64,000 nt of DNA from Flavobacterium nitrogenifigens (GTDB taxonomy: Bacteria; Bacteroidota; Bacteroidia; Flavobacteriales; Flavobacteriaceae). Each line of letters starts with the position of its first letter. The stretch's first letter is position 1. The notes beneath the pieces are model-generated. The model ran no database searches and was not told the origin of the DNA. It saw only the letters and a program-made list of their open reading frames with translations. The stretch spans positions 372,001-436,000 of the forward strand of contig NZ_QJRI01000182.1 of NCBI RefSeq assembly GCF_003254565.1. The letters are read 5' to 3'. A program made the position numbers and the translations under genes. Positions 32,937 to 39,254 of this stretch are shown here, piece after piece.

Positions 32937-33836
32937 TTAAAGCATGTTAATAGTCTCTTCCATAGAATCAAAAATGCGGATTCTGTCTGTAATGATTTTT
33001 TGGTCGATATGTTCCACCATTTTGCCCATAAGCCAGATTTCGTTGTTTTCCTGCAGCAATTTCTGTCCCATAGATTTAACATATTGATTAATTACGCTTC
33101 TATCAGGCTGAACAGTCATGAACGAAATAAACGTAATATTCTCAAAGTGTTTGGTTAAATCTTGGAGATTTTCAATTGGCATGCTTTCTCCTAGATAAAT
33201 GGTTTTGTAACCTTTATCAAGGATTTCGTATTGCAGGTATAATAATCCGATCTGATGAATTTCGTTTAGCGGAAGTGATAAAACAAAAATTCGATCGGTT
33301 TTTATGGGTTTTCTAATTTGAAGACTTTCTGTGTAAATCAATATTTTCTGCTTAATCAAATGACTCATGAAATGCTCATTGGCAGGAGTGATGGTTTCAG
33401 ATTGCCATAATAATCCCAGCTCTTTTAAAAGAGGTAAAAAATGTTCTTTAAAAACTTCTTTAAATGTTTTTTCTGTAATAAGCCAATCGAATGTGTTGAA
33501 GAATAGCTCTTGATCAAAGTTCATCATTGCCATTTTAAAAGATGTAATGGCATAGTTTTGAGAGTTTTTCTTCGAAATTATTTCGCGTACCAATTGTGGT
33601 ATCTTTTCTTCAGGATATGTTGCAATTTTGGAAATCTTATAACCGTATTCGTGCAGTAACGTAATGTTTAAAAGTTTCTGCAAATTGTGAAGATTGTAAA
33701 ATCTGATATTAGTATCAGTTCGCATAGGTTCAAGGATGTTGTATCTCTTTTCCCAGATGCGTATGGTATGCGCTTTTATTCCAGATAAGTTCTCAAGATC
33801 TTTAATGCTGAAAACAGTTTTTATATTGTTTATCAT
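32937..33836 (-). CDS. MerR family regulator with cobalamin-binding domain (CarH/LitR-like)
   Basis: A 299-residue regulator. Residues 5-75 are a MerR DNA-binding domain (VFSIKDLENLSGIKAHTIRI). Residues about 100-175 are a four-helix B12-capping bundle with W144-x9-E154-H155, the CarH W-x9-EH motif. Residues 180-299 are a Rossmann B12 domain with E192-x-H194-xx-G197, the lower-ligand histidine motif. CarH-type proteins repress carotenoid genes in the dark with AdoCbl bound and release on light. Its place ahead of crtI-crtB-crtZ fits this. Confidence 0.9.
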   Translation of the reverse strand: MINNIKTVFSIKDLENLSGIKAHTIRIWEKRYNILEPMRTDTNIRFYNLHNLQKLLNITLLHEYGYKISKIATYPEEKIPQLVREIISKKNSQNYAITSFKMAMMNFDQELFFNTFDWLITEKTFKEVFKEHFLPLLKELGLLWQSETITPANEHFMSHLIKQKILIYTESLQIRKPIKTDRIFVLSLPLNEIHQIGLLYLQYEILDKGYKTIYLGESMPIENLQDLTKHFENITFISFMTVQPDRSVINQYVKSMGQKLLQENNEIWLMGKMVEHIDQKIITDRIRIFDSMEETINML

Positions 33837-33854
33837 TTTTTGCGATTAAGTCAA

Positions 33855-33879
33855 CAAATGTAAAATAAAATCTTAGATT
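33855..33879 (-). promoter_or_regulatory. Promoter and candidate operator of the merR-crt genes
   Basis: On the minus strand a -7-like box TACATTTG (33862-33855) lies 19 nt before the merR ATG. Just upstream, in the position of a promoter spacer, is the palindrome AATCTTAGATT (33869-33879), where MerR-type regulators commonly bind. No clear TTG -33 box was seen. Confidence 0.4.
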
Positions 33880-33995
33880 GGACCTTAAAACTACATTAAA
33901 AAGATAGAGGATTAGAGGTTTACGTATTTAAAGTATATTTTTTACCTAAAATCAGGTATATAATTTTTAAGAAATATATTACTTTAATAAAAAAG

Positions 33996-34027
33996 AACGG
34001 TCTGCATATTTTAATATGCAGACCGTT
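33996..34027 (-). terminator. Intrinsic terminator of the TPR gene
   Basis: AACGGTCTGCATATT (33996-34010) and AATATGCAGACCGTT (34013-34027) form a 15-bp perfect palindrome with a T-rich tail on the minus strand. Confidence 0.85.
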
Positions 34028-34046
34028 TTAAGTTTTTTAAGTCTTG

Positions 34047-34547
34047 TTACTTGCAGAAAGTAGCTTTGTTTTTTATAGCGCTCTGGCTTCCAAGTTCAAT
34101 TGCTTTTGTGAAATCTTTGCAAGAATTTTTCTTATCGCCGATTTTGTTATAAGCTAATCCTCTTAAATTATAAGCGATATAATCTTTCGGATTTAAACCT
34201 AGAGAGGCTGTACAGTCGTCAATTGTTCCCTGATAGTTTTGCAGTTTGTAATTAACATTTGCTCTGCCTGTAAAAGCATCCGCATTCATGCTGTCCAATT
34301 CGATTGTTTTGCTAAAGTCTGCTTGAGCGCCTTTTAAATCGTTTAGTTTGAATTTTGCGACACCACGATTCTGATATGCTTCGACAAATTTAGAATTCAT
34401 GCTGATAGCTTTGGTGTAGTCGGCGATTGCGCCTTTTGTGTTGCCAGCTTCAGCTTTTTTCATGGCTTTGTCAAAATAGCCAGTTGCAGATTGTGCCCAG
34501 ATAGAGCATGTAATCATCATAAATGATGCTAATAGTAGGTTTTTCAT
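34047..34547 (-). CDS. Secreted tetratricopeptide-repeat protein
   Basis: A 166-residue exported protein: signal peptide (about 1-18, ending SIWAQ) and about four TPR units (AIADYTKAISMNSKFVEAYQ, AQADFSKTIELDSMNADAF, TIDDCTASLGLNPKDYIAY, SCKDFTKAIELG). It is a periplasmic scaffold by family; partners are unknown. Monocistronic with its own terminator. Confidence 0.88.
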   Translation of the reverse strand: MKNLLLASFMMITCSIWAQSATGYFDKAMKKAEAGNTKGAIADYTKAISMNSKFVEAYQNRGVAKFKLNDLKGAQADFSKTIELDSMNADAFTGRANVNYKLQNYQGTIDDCTASLGLNPKDYIAYNLRGLAYNKIGDKKNSCKDFTKAIELGSQSAIKNKATFCK

Positions 34548-34710
34548 AAAACTAATTTGGGATTAGTGATTTTGTTATTCGTCAACGAATTTAAGAAAGT
34601 TTTTATTTTGTAAGAGGATTTCTTTATCTAAATAAAGAAATAGTAAGAAAAAATTAATGGGAGGTTTTCTAAAATCCTGTTTTTGAGATTTGAATATTTT
34701 GTAAAAATAA

Positions 34711-34743
34711 AAAAGGCCAAGTAAAATAATTACTTGACCTTTT
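34711..34743 (-). terminator. Terminator after tRNA-Lys copy 1
   Basis: AAAGGCCAAGTA (34712-34723) pairs with TACTTGACCTTT (34732-34743 region) with one G-U pair in the minus-strand RNA, ending in U-rich sequence. Confidence 0.75.
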
Positions 34744-34744
34744 G

Positions 34745-34817
34745 TGACCCGACTGGGGCTCGAACCCAGGACCCCATCATTAAAAGTGATGTGCTCTACC
34801 GACTGAGCTATCGAGTC
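34745..34817 (-). tRNA. tRNA-Lys (UUU), copy 1
   Basis: A 73-nt cloverleaf on the minus strand: acceptor GACTCGA/TCGGGTC plus discriminator A, D-arm TAGCTCAGTCGGTAGAGCA, anticodon loop with TTT (CACTTTTAATG), and T-arm TTCGAGC. The CCA is not encoded. Identical in sequence to the copies at 37309 and 37422. Confidence 0.97.
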
Positions 34818-34838
34818 TTCATTTCTTCAATGAGGGTG

Positions 34839-34868
34839 CAAATATAAGGACTTTATTTAGCTTAACAA
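34839..34868 (-). promoter_or_regulatory. Promoter of tRNA-Lys copy 1
   Basis: On the minus strand: TTG (34868-34866), 19-nt spacer, TATATTTG (34846-34839), followed by GCACCC. This matches the Bacteroidota consensus well. The same -7 region precedes the tRNA-Lys pair at 37518. Confidence 0.75.
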
Positions 34869-35167
34869 GTCTTTTTTTAATGAATTTTTGAATAAAATTT
34901 AATTATTGTTTTAAGTGCTTGTTTTGTAGTGAAATATGTTTTTATATTTTGTAAAGACTTCAATAACGAAAAAGAAATGTTTTAGAAAGATTTGGGGTTA
35001 TTTAATTTGCGGGATATTTTTTAAACTCACTGATTGTGCGGAAGGAAATTATTTTACCTCAAAAATAGTTTTATATTAGCTATATAAATTGTGTCCTTTT
35101 TCTTTTCGAAATAGAGAAGAATTGAAGGTTATGCAAGTAATGTGAATTTTATAATATTAGTCCTCGA
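34869..35167. other. A/T-rich spacer
   Basis: This stretch between the tRNA-Lys promoter and the lipoprotein gene shows no coding frame, hairpin or RNA gene that I can support. Confidence 0.5.
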
Positions 35168-35926
35168 ATGAATAGAATCTTAATGCTTCTAATTTTTGCA
35201 GTAAGTTTGGTTAGTTGTCAAAACTCAAAAAAAGAAATATATGTTGCGCTTGAAAAATTTGATAATTCTTTAGATTCATTAATTGTTGGGAAAGTTTATA
35301 ATGAACCCAAAATGTTGATTTTTCAAGGGGATACTTTGTATGGTAATCCGAAAGGGATTAATGAAACTTGTTATCAAATTGTTGGATCTGATTCTATAAA
35401 AGTAGATGCCAATTGTCATATTTATAAGTTTAAAAATAATCAATTAGTAATAAATTCAAGTGAAAACTTTCTTGGGGAAAAATTTGTGCAAAAGTTTATT
35501 TATTTTAAAGATAAGGTTGATAATAGATTGGTTGATGATTTAAGGAAAGTTAAATCGGATACAGTTTACTTTGGTTGTCTTAAGAAATATGATGAAATGG
35601 GGAATGTTGTAAAAAAAGTAACTAACAGTACTTGGAAAGAGATTCAAAAAGGTGGAACAGTAGTCATTAATGAAAATCGTATTCTGGAAGTTTCTAATTA
35701 TAGTAGCAATAATAAAGTGACTATATGGCGAAAAGAATACTTCAATAAACAATATAATATAGATAGCTTAAAGAATACAGATGTAGAAAGAATTGCTTCA
35801 AGTAAGTCTAATGGTTTGGATGAAGCTAATTATTTATATAAAAGGGATAAGCATGGCAATTGGGTGGTTAAAAAAAGCAATAGAAAAGAAAATCCAGATG
35901 TGTATTATAGAGAAATAATCTATTAA
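35168..35926 (+). CDS. Lipoprotein of unknown function
   Basis: A 252-residue lipoprotein: signal peptide with lipobox VSC (Cys18), then a mixed sequence without recognised domain. Near the C terminus LYKRDKHGNWVVKKS resembles the Y-x-Y-D-x-HGNW motif found in some Bacteroidota secreted proteins related to wrap/YD-repeat sequences. It lies in the tRNA hotspot between tRNA-Lys copies, is A/T-rich and may be acquired DNA. Confidence 0.7.
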   Translation: MNRILMLLIFAVSLVSCQNSKKEIYVALEKFDNSLDSLIVGKVYNEPKMLIFQGDTLYGNPKGINETCYQIVGSDSIKVDANCHIYKFKNNQLVINSSENFLGEKFVQKFIYFKDKVDNRLVDDLRKVKSDTVYFGCLKKYDEMGNVVKKVTNSTWKEIQKGGTVVINENRILEVSNYSSNNKVTIWRKEYFNKQYNIDSLKNTDVERIASSKSNGLDEANYLYKRDKHGNWVVKKSNRKENPDVYYREIIY

Positions 35927-35999
35927 AGCGTTTATGATTATTTAAAATTTTGAATCAAACTTTAATAGAAATTAATTCAGTAAGAAGGAAGCGAGATAA

Positions 36000-36085
36000 A
36001 AAAAGCCTATTTTAATTACTAGACTTTTTGAATTTTAAAGTGACCTTGGCGGGGCAGAATTCGAACTATCTTCTAGAAGATTTGA
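36000..36085 (-). pseudogene. tRNA 3'-half remnant 1
   Basis: On the minus strand AGTTCGAATTCTGCCCCGCC and AAGGTCA look like a T-loop, 3' T-stem strand and acceptor end, but the 5' partner strands are gone. The DNA after it (ACTTTAAAATTCAAAAAG and a hairpin-like AGGCTTTTTTT) resembles the terminator region after the tRNA-Leu gene at 37184. Confidence 0.5.
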
Positions 36086-36273
36086 GAATTTTAAATGATG
36101 TTTAGTTTTTTGACTCGACTTTAATATTACTATTGATTAATCATCACTGTGTTTATTCAATAAAGCATTAAGTCTACTGAATTTCATATCCATGTTAGTA
36201 CCAAAAGCATCAACGAATTAAAAGTTTATTTGATTATTTATAAGTTTATTATTATATATTTGATAACAAATAA

Positions 36274-36389
36274 ACCCTAACCTTTGTCAGGCATATCTAC
36301 CCAATTTTGCGGTAATAAATCTGATGTTATCAGTAGTATATGCTAGTTATGGGCAATTAGATAAAAATGGTAAAGCAAGGAAAACATGA
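36274..36389 (+). other. Open fragment and inverted site upstream of the small gene
   Basis: A short frame ending YGQLDKNGKARKT stops with a TGA (36387-36389) that overlaps the next ATG, as in coupled genes, but no convincing start was found. The stretch also contains GTTATGGGCAATTA (36347-36360), whose inverted counterpart lies after the next gene. Confidence 0.35.
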
Positions 36390-36856
36390 ATGAAATATCA
36401 AAAATAGAGGATCGAATAAAGGCTTTGTATATATATATTGAAGGTAATGCATCAGGCACTGAAGGTGATTCTTGGTATTACGGACATAATCCAATAATAG
36501 TTTCTCACATAAATAATTTATCTAAAAAAGATTGCGAAAGATTAACATCTGAAGTATGGAATTGGAAAGAAGAAATTCTTGTAAATTTAGCCGATCCATT
36601 TCTTGGAATAAGGAATCCAAATTTGAACGGTTATTTTTTGTATTGTAAAATCTTTATGGAAATAAACGACATTGAAAATGAGGAATATTTACTCGGCAAT
36701 ATACATCTCGTCAATGCTATTCCAAAGGGAAGTCAGCCATTGAGTTTTTATGTTGAGTTAGAAAATAAAATTACAAAACTAAACGAAAAACTAAACGGAA
36801 ACTATAAATATTCTGTCGAACAAATAAAACTAAAAATCGATACTGAGAATAATTAA
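36386..36856 (+). CDS. Small cytosolic protein of unknown function, cassette-like setting
   Basis: A 156-residue soluble protein (MNEISKIEDRIKALYIYIEG, EGDSWYYGHNPI, VWNWKEEILVNLADPF, DIENEEYLLGNIHLVNAIPK) with no signal peptide. Composition and size resemble immunity-type or orphan proteins of polymorphic toxin loci, but no family was recognised. It is flanked by imperfect inverted sites ending GTTATGGGCA on one side and TGCCCATAAC on the other, and lies in a tRNA hotspot. After its stop the frame stays open for 28 codons. Confidence 0.65.
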   Translation: MNEISKIEDRIKALYIYIEGNASGTEGDSWYYGHNPIIVSHINNLSKKDCERLTSEVWNWKEEILVNLADPFLGIRNPNLNGYFLYCKIFMEINDIENEEYLLGNIHLVNAIPKGSQPLSFYVELENKITKLNEKLNGNYKYSVEQIKLKIDTENN

Positions 36857-36943
36857 CTGCCCATAACAGACACAACAGATTTGGGTAATTGGCTTAATGA
36901 AAAAAATGGTTTTGTATTTGGTAGCTCTGAAGAATGGGCTTAA
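36857..36943 (+). pseudogene. In-frame 28-codon tail after the small gene
   Basis: Following the TAA at 36854-36856 the same frame reads protein-like sequence ending NGFVFGSSEEWA and a TAA at 36941. It may be a decayed gene end or chance; the downstream inverted site TGCCCATAAC (36858-36867) lies at its start. Confidence 0.3.
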
Positions 36944-37047
36944 TTTAGTGCCAAACCCGCTGTAGTACCAGAACGTTAATCATGACTTTGAACTTAAAAA
37001 AAGAGAGAAATCTAAAATGATATCAACTACATAAATCTATGCGAAAA

Positions 37048-37105
37048 AAAATCCTTGATGGGATTCGAACCAAAATTACCTGTAAACAGTAGCTTTGTGA
37101 AAATT
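37048..37105 (-). pseudogene. tRNA 3'-half remnant 2
   Basis: The minus strand reads GGTTCGAATCCCATCAAGGA followed by a T run: an intact T-loop and 3' T-stem plus acceptor-like end, while the upstream strand (GTAATTTTG) no longer pairs. Confidence 0.5.
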
Positions 37106-37134
37106 AAAAAATTATGAAAGGATTTTCGATTCAT

Positions 37135-37172
37135 AAAAAAGCCTGCAAAATAAAATAGACTGCAGGCTTTTT
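37135..37172 (-). terminator. Terminator after tRNA-Leu
   Basis: GCCTGCA (37141-37147) / TGCAGGC (37161-37167) with A6 and T5 flanks forms a hairpin of about 12 bp. Confidence 0.85.
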
Positions 37173-37183
37173 AAATTTTATAG

Positions 37184-37266
37184 TGACCATGGAGGGATTT
37201 GAACCCTCACGCCCTTGCGAGCACCACCCCCTCAAGATGGCGAGTCTACCGTTTCTCCACATGGCC
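37184..37266 (-). tRNA. tRNA-Leu (GAG)
   Basis: An 83-nt class II tRNA: acceptor GGCCATG/CATGGTC with discriminator A, anticodon stem CCATC/GGTGG around loop TTGAGGG (anticodon GAG), a variable arm GTGCTCGCAAGGGCGT, and T-loop TTCAAAT. It follows the tandem tRNA-Lys genes and their terminator on the minus strand. Confidence 0.95.
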
Positions 37267-37273
37267 TAAAAAG

Positions 37274-37307
37274 AAAAAGGTCGAGTAAAATAAATTACCC
37301 GACCTTT
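37274..37307 (-). terminator. Terminator after tRNA-Lys copy 2
   Basis: AAAGGTCGAGTAA (37276-37288) pairs with TTACCCGACCTTT (37295-37307), closely related to the terminator after copy 1. Confidence 0.75.
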
Positions 37308-37308
37308 G

Positions 37309-37381
37309 TGACCCGACTGGGGCTCGAACCCAGGACCCCATCATTAAAAGTGATGTGCTCTACCGACTGAGCTATCGAGTC
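37309..37381 (-). tRNA. tRNA-Lys (UUU), copy 2
   Basis: A 73-nt cloverleaf identical to copies 1 and 3, with anticodon TTT. It lies 40 nt downstream of copy 3, so the two form one transcription unit. Confidence 0.97.
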
Positions 37382-37421
37382 ATTGCTTTCAAGAAATTTA
37401 ATTTGTTAATCACAAAATTTG

Positions 37422-37494
37422 TGACCCGACTGGGGCTCGAACCCAGGACCCCATCATTAAAAGTGATGTGCTCTACCGACTGAGCTATCGAGTC
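37422..37494 (-). tRNA. tRNA-Lys (UUU), copy 3
   Basis: First gene of the tandem pair, identical to the other copies. Its 5' flank (CACCCGCATTCAAGAAAT) resembles the 5' flank of copy 1, showing that promoter plus tRNA were duplicated together. Confidence 0.97.
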
Positions 37495-37517
37495 ATTTAA
37501 TTTCTTGAATGCGGGTG

Positions 37518-37549
37518 CAAATATAAGGAGTTTTTTTTGAAGTTTCCAA
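37518..37549 (-). promoter_or_regulatory. Promoter of the tRNA-Lys pair
   Basis: On the minus strand TTG (37549-37547), a 21-nt spacer containing A8, and TATATTTG (37525-37518) followed by GCACCC. Confidence 0.7.
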
Positions 37550-37620
37550 GCTATTTTATCATAAATTTGTCTTTTTTTTGGAAAAATCTCCAATTGCTTA
37601 GTTTATAAGGTTTTATTAAT

Positions 37621-38139
37621 ATGAAAAAAATTGTACTGTTAGGTTACATGGGTTGCGGAAAGTCAACAATTGCCCAAAATTTGTCAAAAATTACAAATAT
37701 TCCGTTCTTAGATTTGGATAAATGTATCGAAGAAAGAGCAAATTTATCCATAAATGAGATTTTTGAGAAGCACGGAGAAGTGTATTTTCGAAAATTAGAG
37801 CACGAAATGTTTGTCGAATTGCTGCAGTCTTCCGAAAATAACATTATAGGATTAGGAGGAGGAACTCCGTGTTATGCCAATAATCATGAATTATTAAAAG
37901 GAGATGACGTTGTATCTATATATTTAAAAGCATCAATTGATACTTTATATAATAGATTGGTACATAATAAAAGCAAACGCCCTTTGATTGCTAATATGAA
38001 TGAAGAGGAAATGAAAGAGTTTATCGCGAAACATTTATTCGACAGAAGTTATTATTACAATCAAGCAAAACATAAAGTTTCGGTAGATGATAAATCTGTC
38101 GAAGAAACGGTTCAGGATATTTTAGAAATATTAGCTTAA
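37621..38139 (+). CDS. aroK: Shikimate kinase
   Basis: A 172-residue kinase of the aromatic amino acid pathway (shikimate to shikimate-3-phosphate). P-loop GYMGCGKST (8-16), shikimate-binding FLDLDKCIEE, IFEKHGEVYFRKLE and GLGGGTPC, and lid-domain RPLIAN are all present. It overlaps the end of the convergent phosphoribosyltransferase gene by 9 nt. Confidence 0.95.
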   Translation: MKKIVLLGYMGCGKSTIAQNLSKITNIPFLDLDKCIEERANLSINEIFEKHGEVYFRKLEHEMFVELLQSSENNIIGLGGGTPCYANNHELLKGDDVVSIYLKASIDTLYNRLVHNKSKRPLIANMNEEEMKEFIAKHLFDRSYYYNQAKHKVSVDDKSVEETVQDILEILA

Positions 38140-38631
38140 AAAAGCATAGTCGCCGTTTTCTGAATTGAAAACTACTTGAACATGCTCTAATAAAGAAGTT
38201 GAAAGTGAAATTCCTTTGAAATCTGCCTTTACAGGATATTTTTTATGATTTCGGTCAACAAGTACTGCTGTTTTAAATTTTTTAAGCGGAACGTCTAAGA
38301 AATGACGAACAGCATATATTAATGTAGTGCCTGAGTTTAAGACGTCATCAACTAGAACAAGACCTTTGTTTTTATATTCGTCAGGGCTTAATGAAGTTTG
38401 TATCGCTTCTTGCGGATTTTGTTTGTTTATTTTGACTTCGCAGATGGAAACCTTTAAGGTAGAAATACTGCTGAGTGCCGAAGCAACTTTTTCGGCAAAA
38501 ACAAATCCGTTAGAAGCAATTCCGGCAATAACAACTTCATCTTCGTCTACAAAAGTCTCGTAAATTTGATAAGCGATACGTTTTATTTTATGTTCGATTT
38601 CCTGATGTGTTAGTATAATATTGCTGCTCAT
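38131..38631 (-). CDS. Phosphoribosyltransferase family protein (PyrR-like)
   Basis: A 166-residue type I PRTase. The PRPP-binding loop is VLVDDVLNSGTTL (about 96-108), preceded by a VAGIASNGFVFAEKVA segment. It resembles PyrR/uracil PRTase-type proteins of Bacteroidota; RNA-binding regulation of pyrimidine genes is possible but no pyr gene is near. Substrate base uncertain. Confidence 0.85.
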   Translation of the reverse strand: MSSNIILTHQEIEHKIKRIAYQIYETFVDEDEVVIAGIASNGFVFAEKVASALSSISTLKVSICEVKINKQNPQEAIQTSLSPDEYKNKGLVLVDDVLNSGTTLIYAVRHFLDVPLKKFKTAVLVDRNHKKYPVKADFKGISLSTSLLEHVQVVFNSENGDYAFLS

Positions 38632-38767
38632 AATGTATTTTTTTTTGCTAAGATAATTAATTTAAAATCCAATATAGAAAATCCAAATTTCAAATTTTTA
38701 AGGGAAGTTTGTTTTGTTTTTCTGTTTGGAATTTGATTGTTTTTTGAAATTTGGGATTTAATAAAAT

Positions 38768-39175
38768 TTAGATTTGTTCGGTTTCATTTTCTTCGTCATC
38801 CTCATCATAAATTTCGTCTCCATAATCATCAATGTCTCTTCTGTCTTTTTTAGTCGGACGCCCGGTGCCACTTCTTCTGTAATGTTCTTTGGAAAGTTTT
38901 AATAACTCTAAATGTGCATAAGCTTCTGGCGGAGTTTCATTTTTTCGGTAAATATCAACCAATTTTGCTCCAACACGATTTTGCGGAATATCTAAAACCG
39001 TTATAATTTGTGTAATTTGATCTTTTCTAAAAGTAATTCGGTCTGTAGGAAAAACTTCTTTTGAAGGTTTTGCAATCTGTCCATTTACAGTGATCTGATT
39101 CTTTTTGCAAGCTTCAGTAACCATGTTTCTGGTCTTGTAATAACGAACGCACCACAAGTATTTATCTATTCTCAT
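38768..39175 (-). CDS. S4-domain RNA-binding protein (HslR/Hsp15-like)
   Basis: A 135-residue protein with an S4 domain at the N terminus (MRIDKYLWCVRYYKTRNMVT, then ITVNGQIAKPSKEVFPTD). The C terminus has a basic RRSGTGRPTKKDRRD and an acidic tail (DDYGDEIYDEDDEENE). ATG 39175 is chosen since S4 domains of this type start MRIDKYL. Hsp15 recycles stalled 50S subunits in E. coli; the same role is likely but unproven. Confidence 0.85.
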   Translation of the reverse strand: MRIDKYLWCVRYYKTRNMVTEACKKNQITVNGQIAKPSKEVFPTDRITFRKDQITQIITVLDIPQNRVGAKLVDIYRKNETPPEAYAHLELLKLSKEHYRRSGTGRPTKKDRRDIDDYGDEIYDEDDEENETEQI

Positions 39176-39254
39176 AATTTTTCTAAAATCCAAGTTAATT
39201 TCTTTACAAAAATAAATCAATATTGTATCTTGCGCACCTAAAAAAATGATAATA

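Noticed and set aside
36347-36867. Integron attC sites around the small gene
   Set aside because: The inverted GTTATGGGC/GCCCATAAC sites do not match the RYYYAAC/GTTRRRY consensus, and no integrase gene is in the window.
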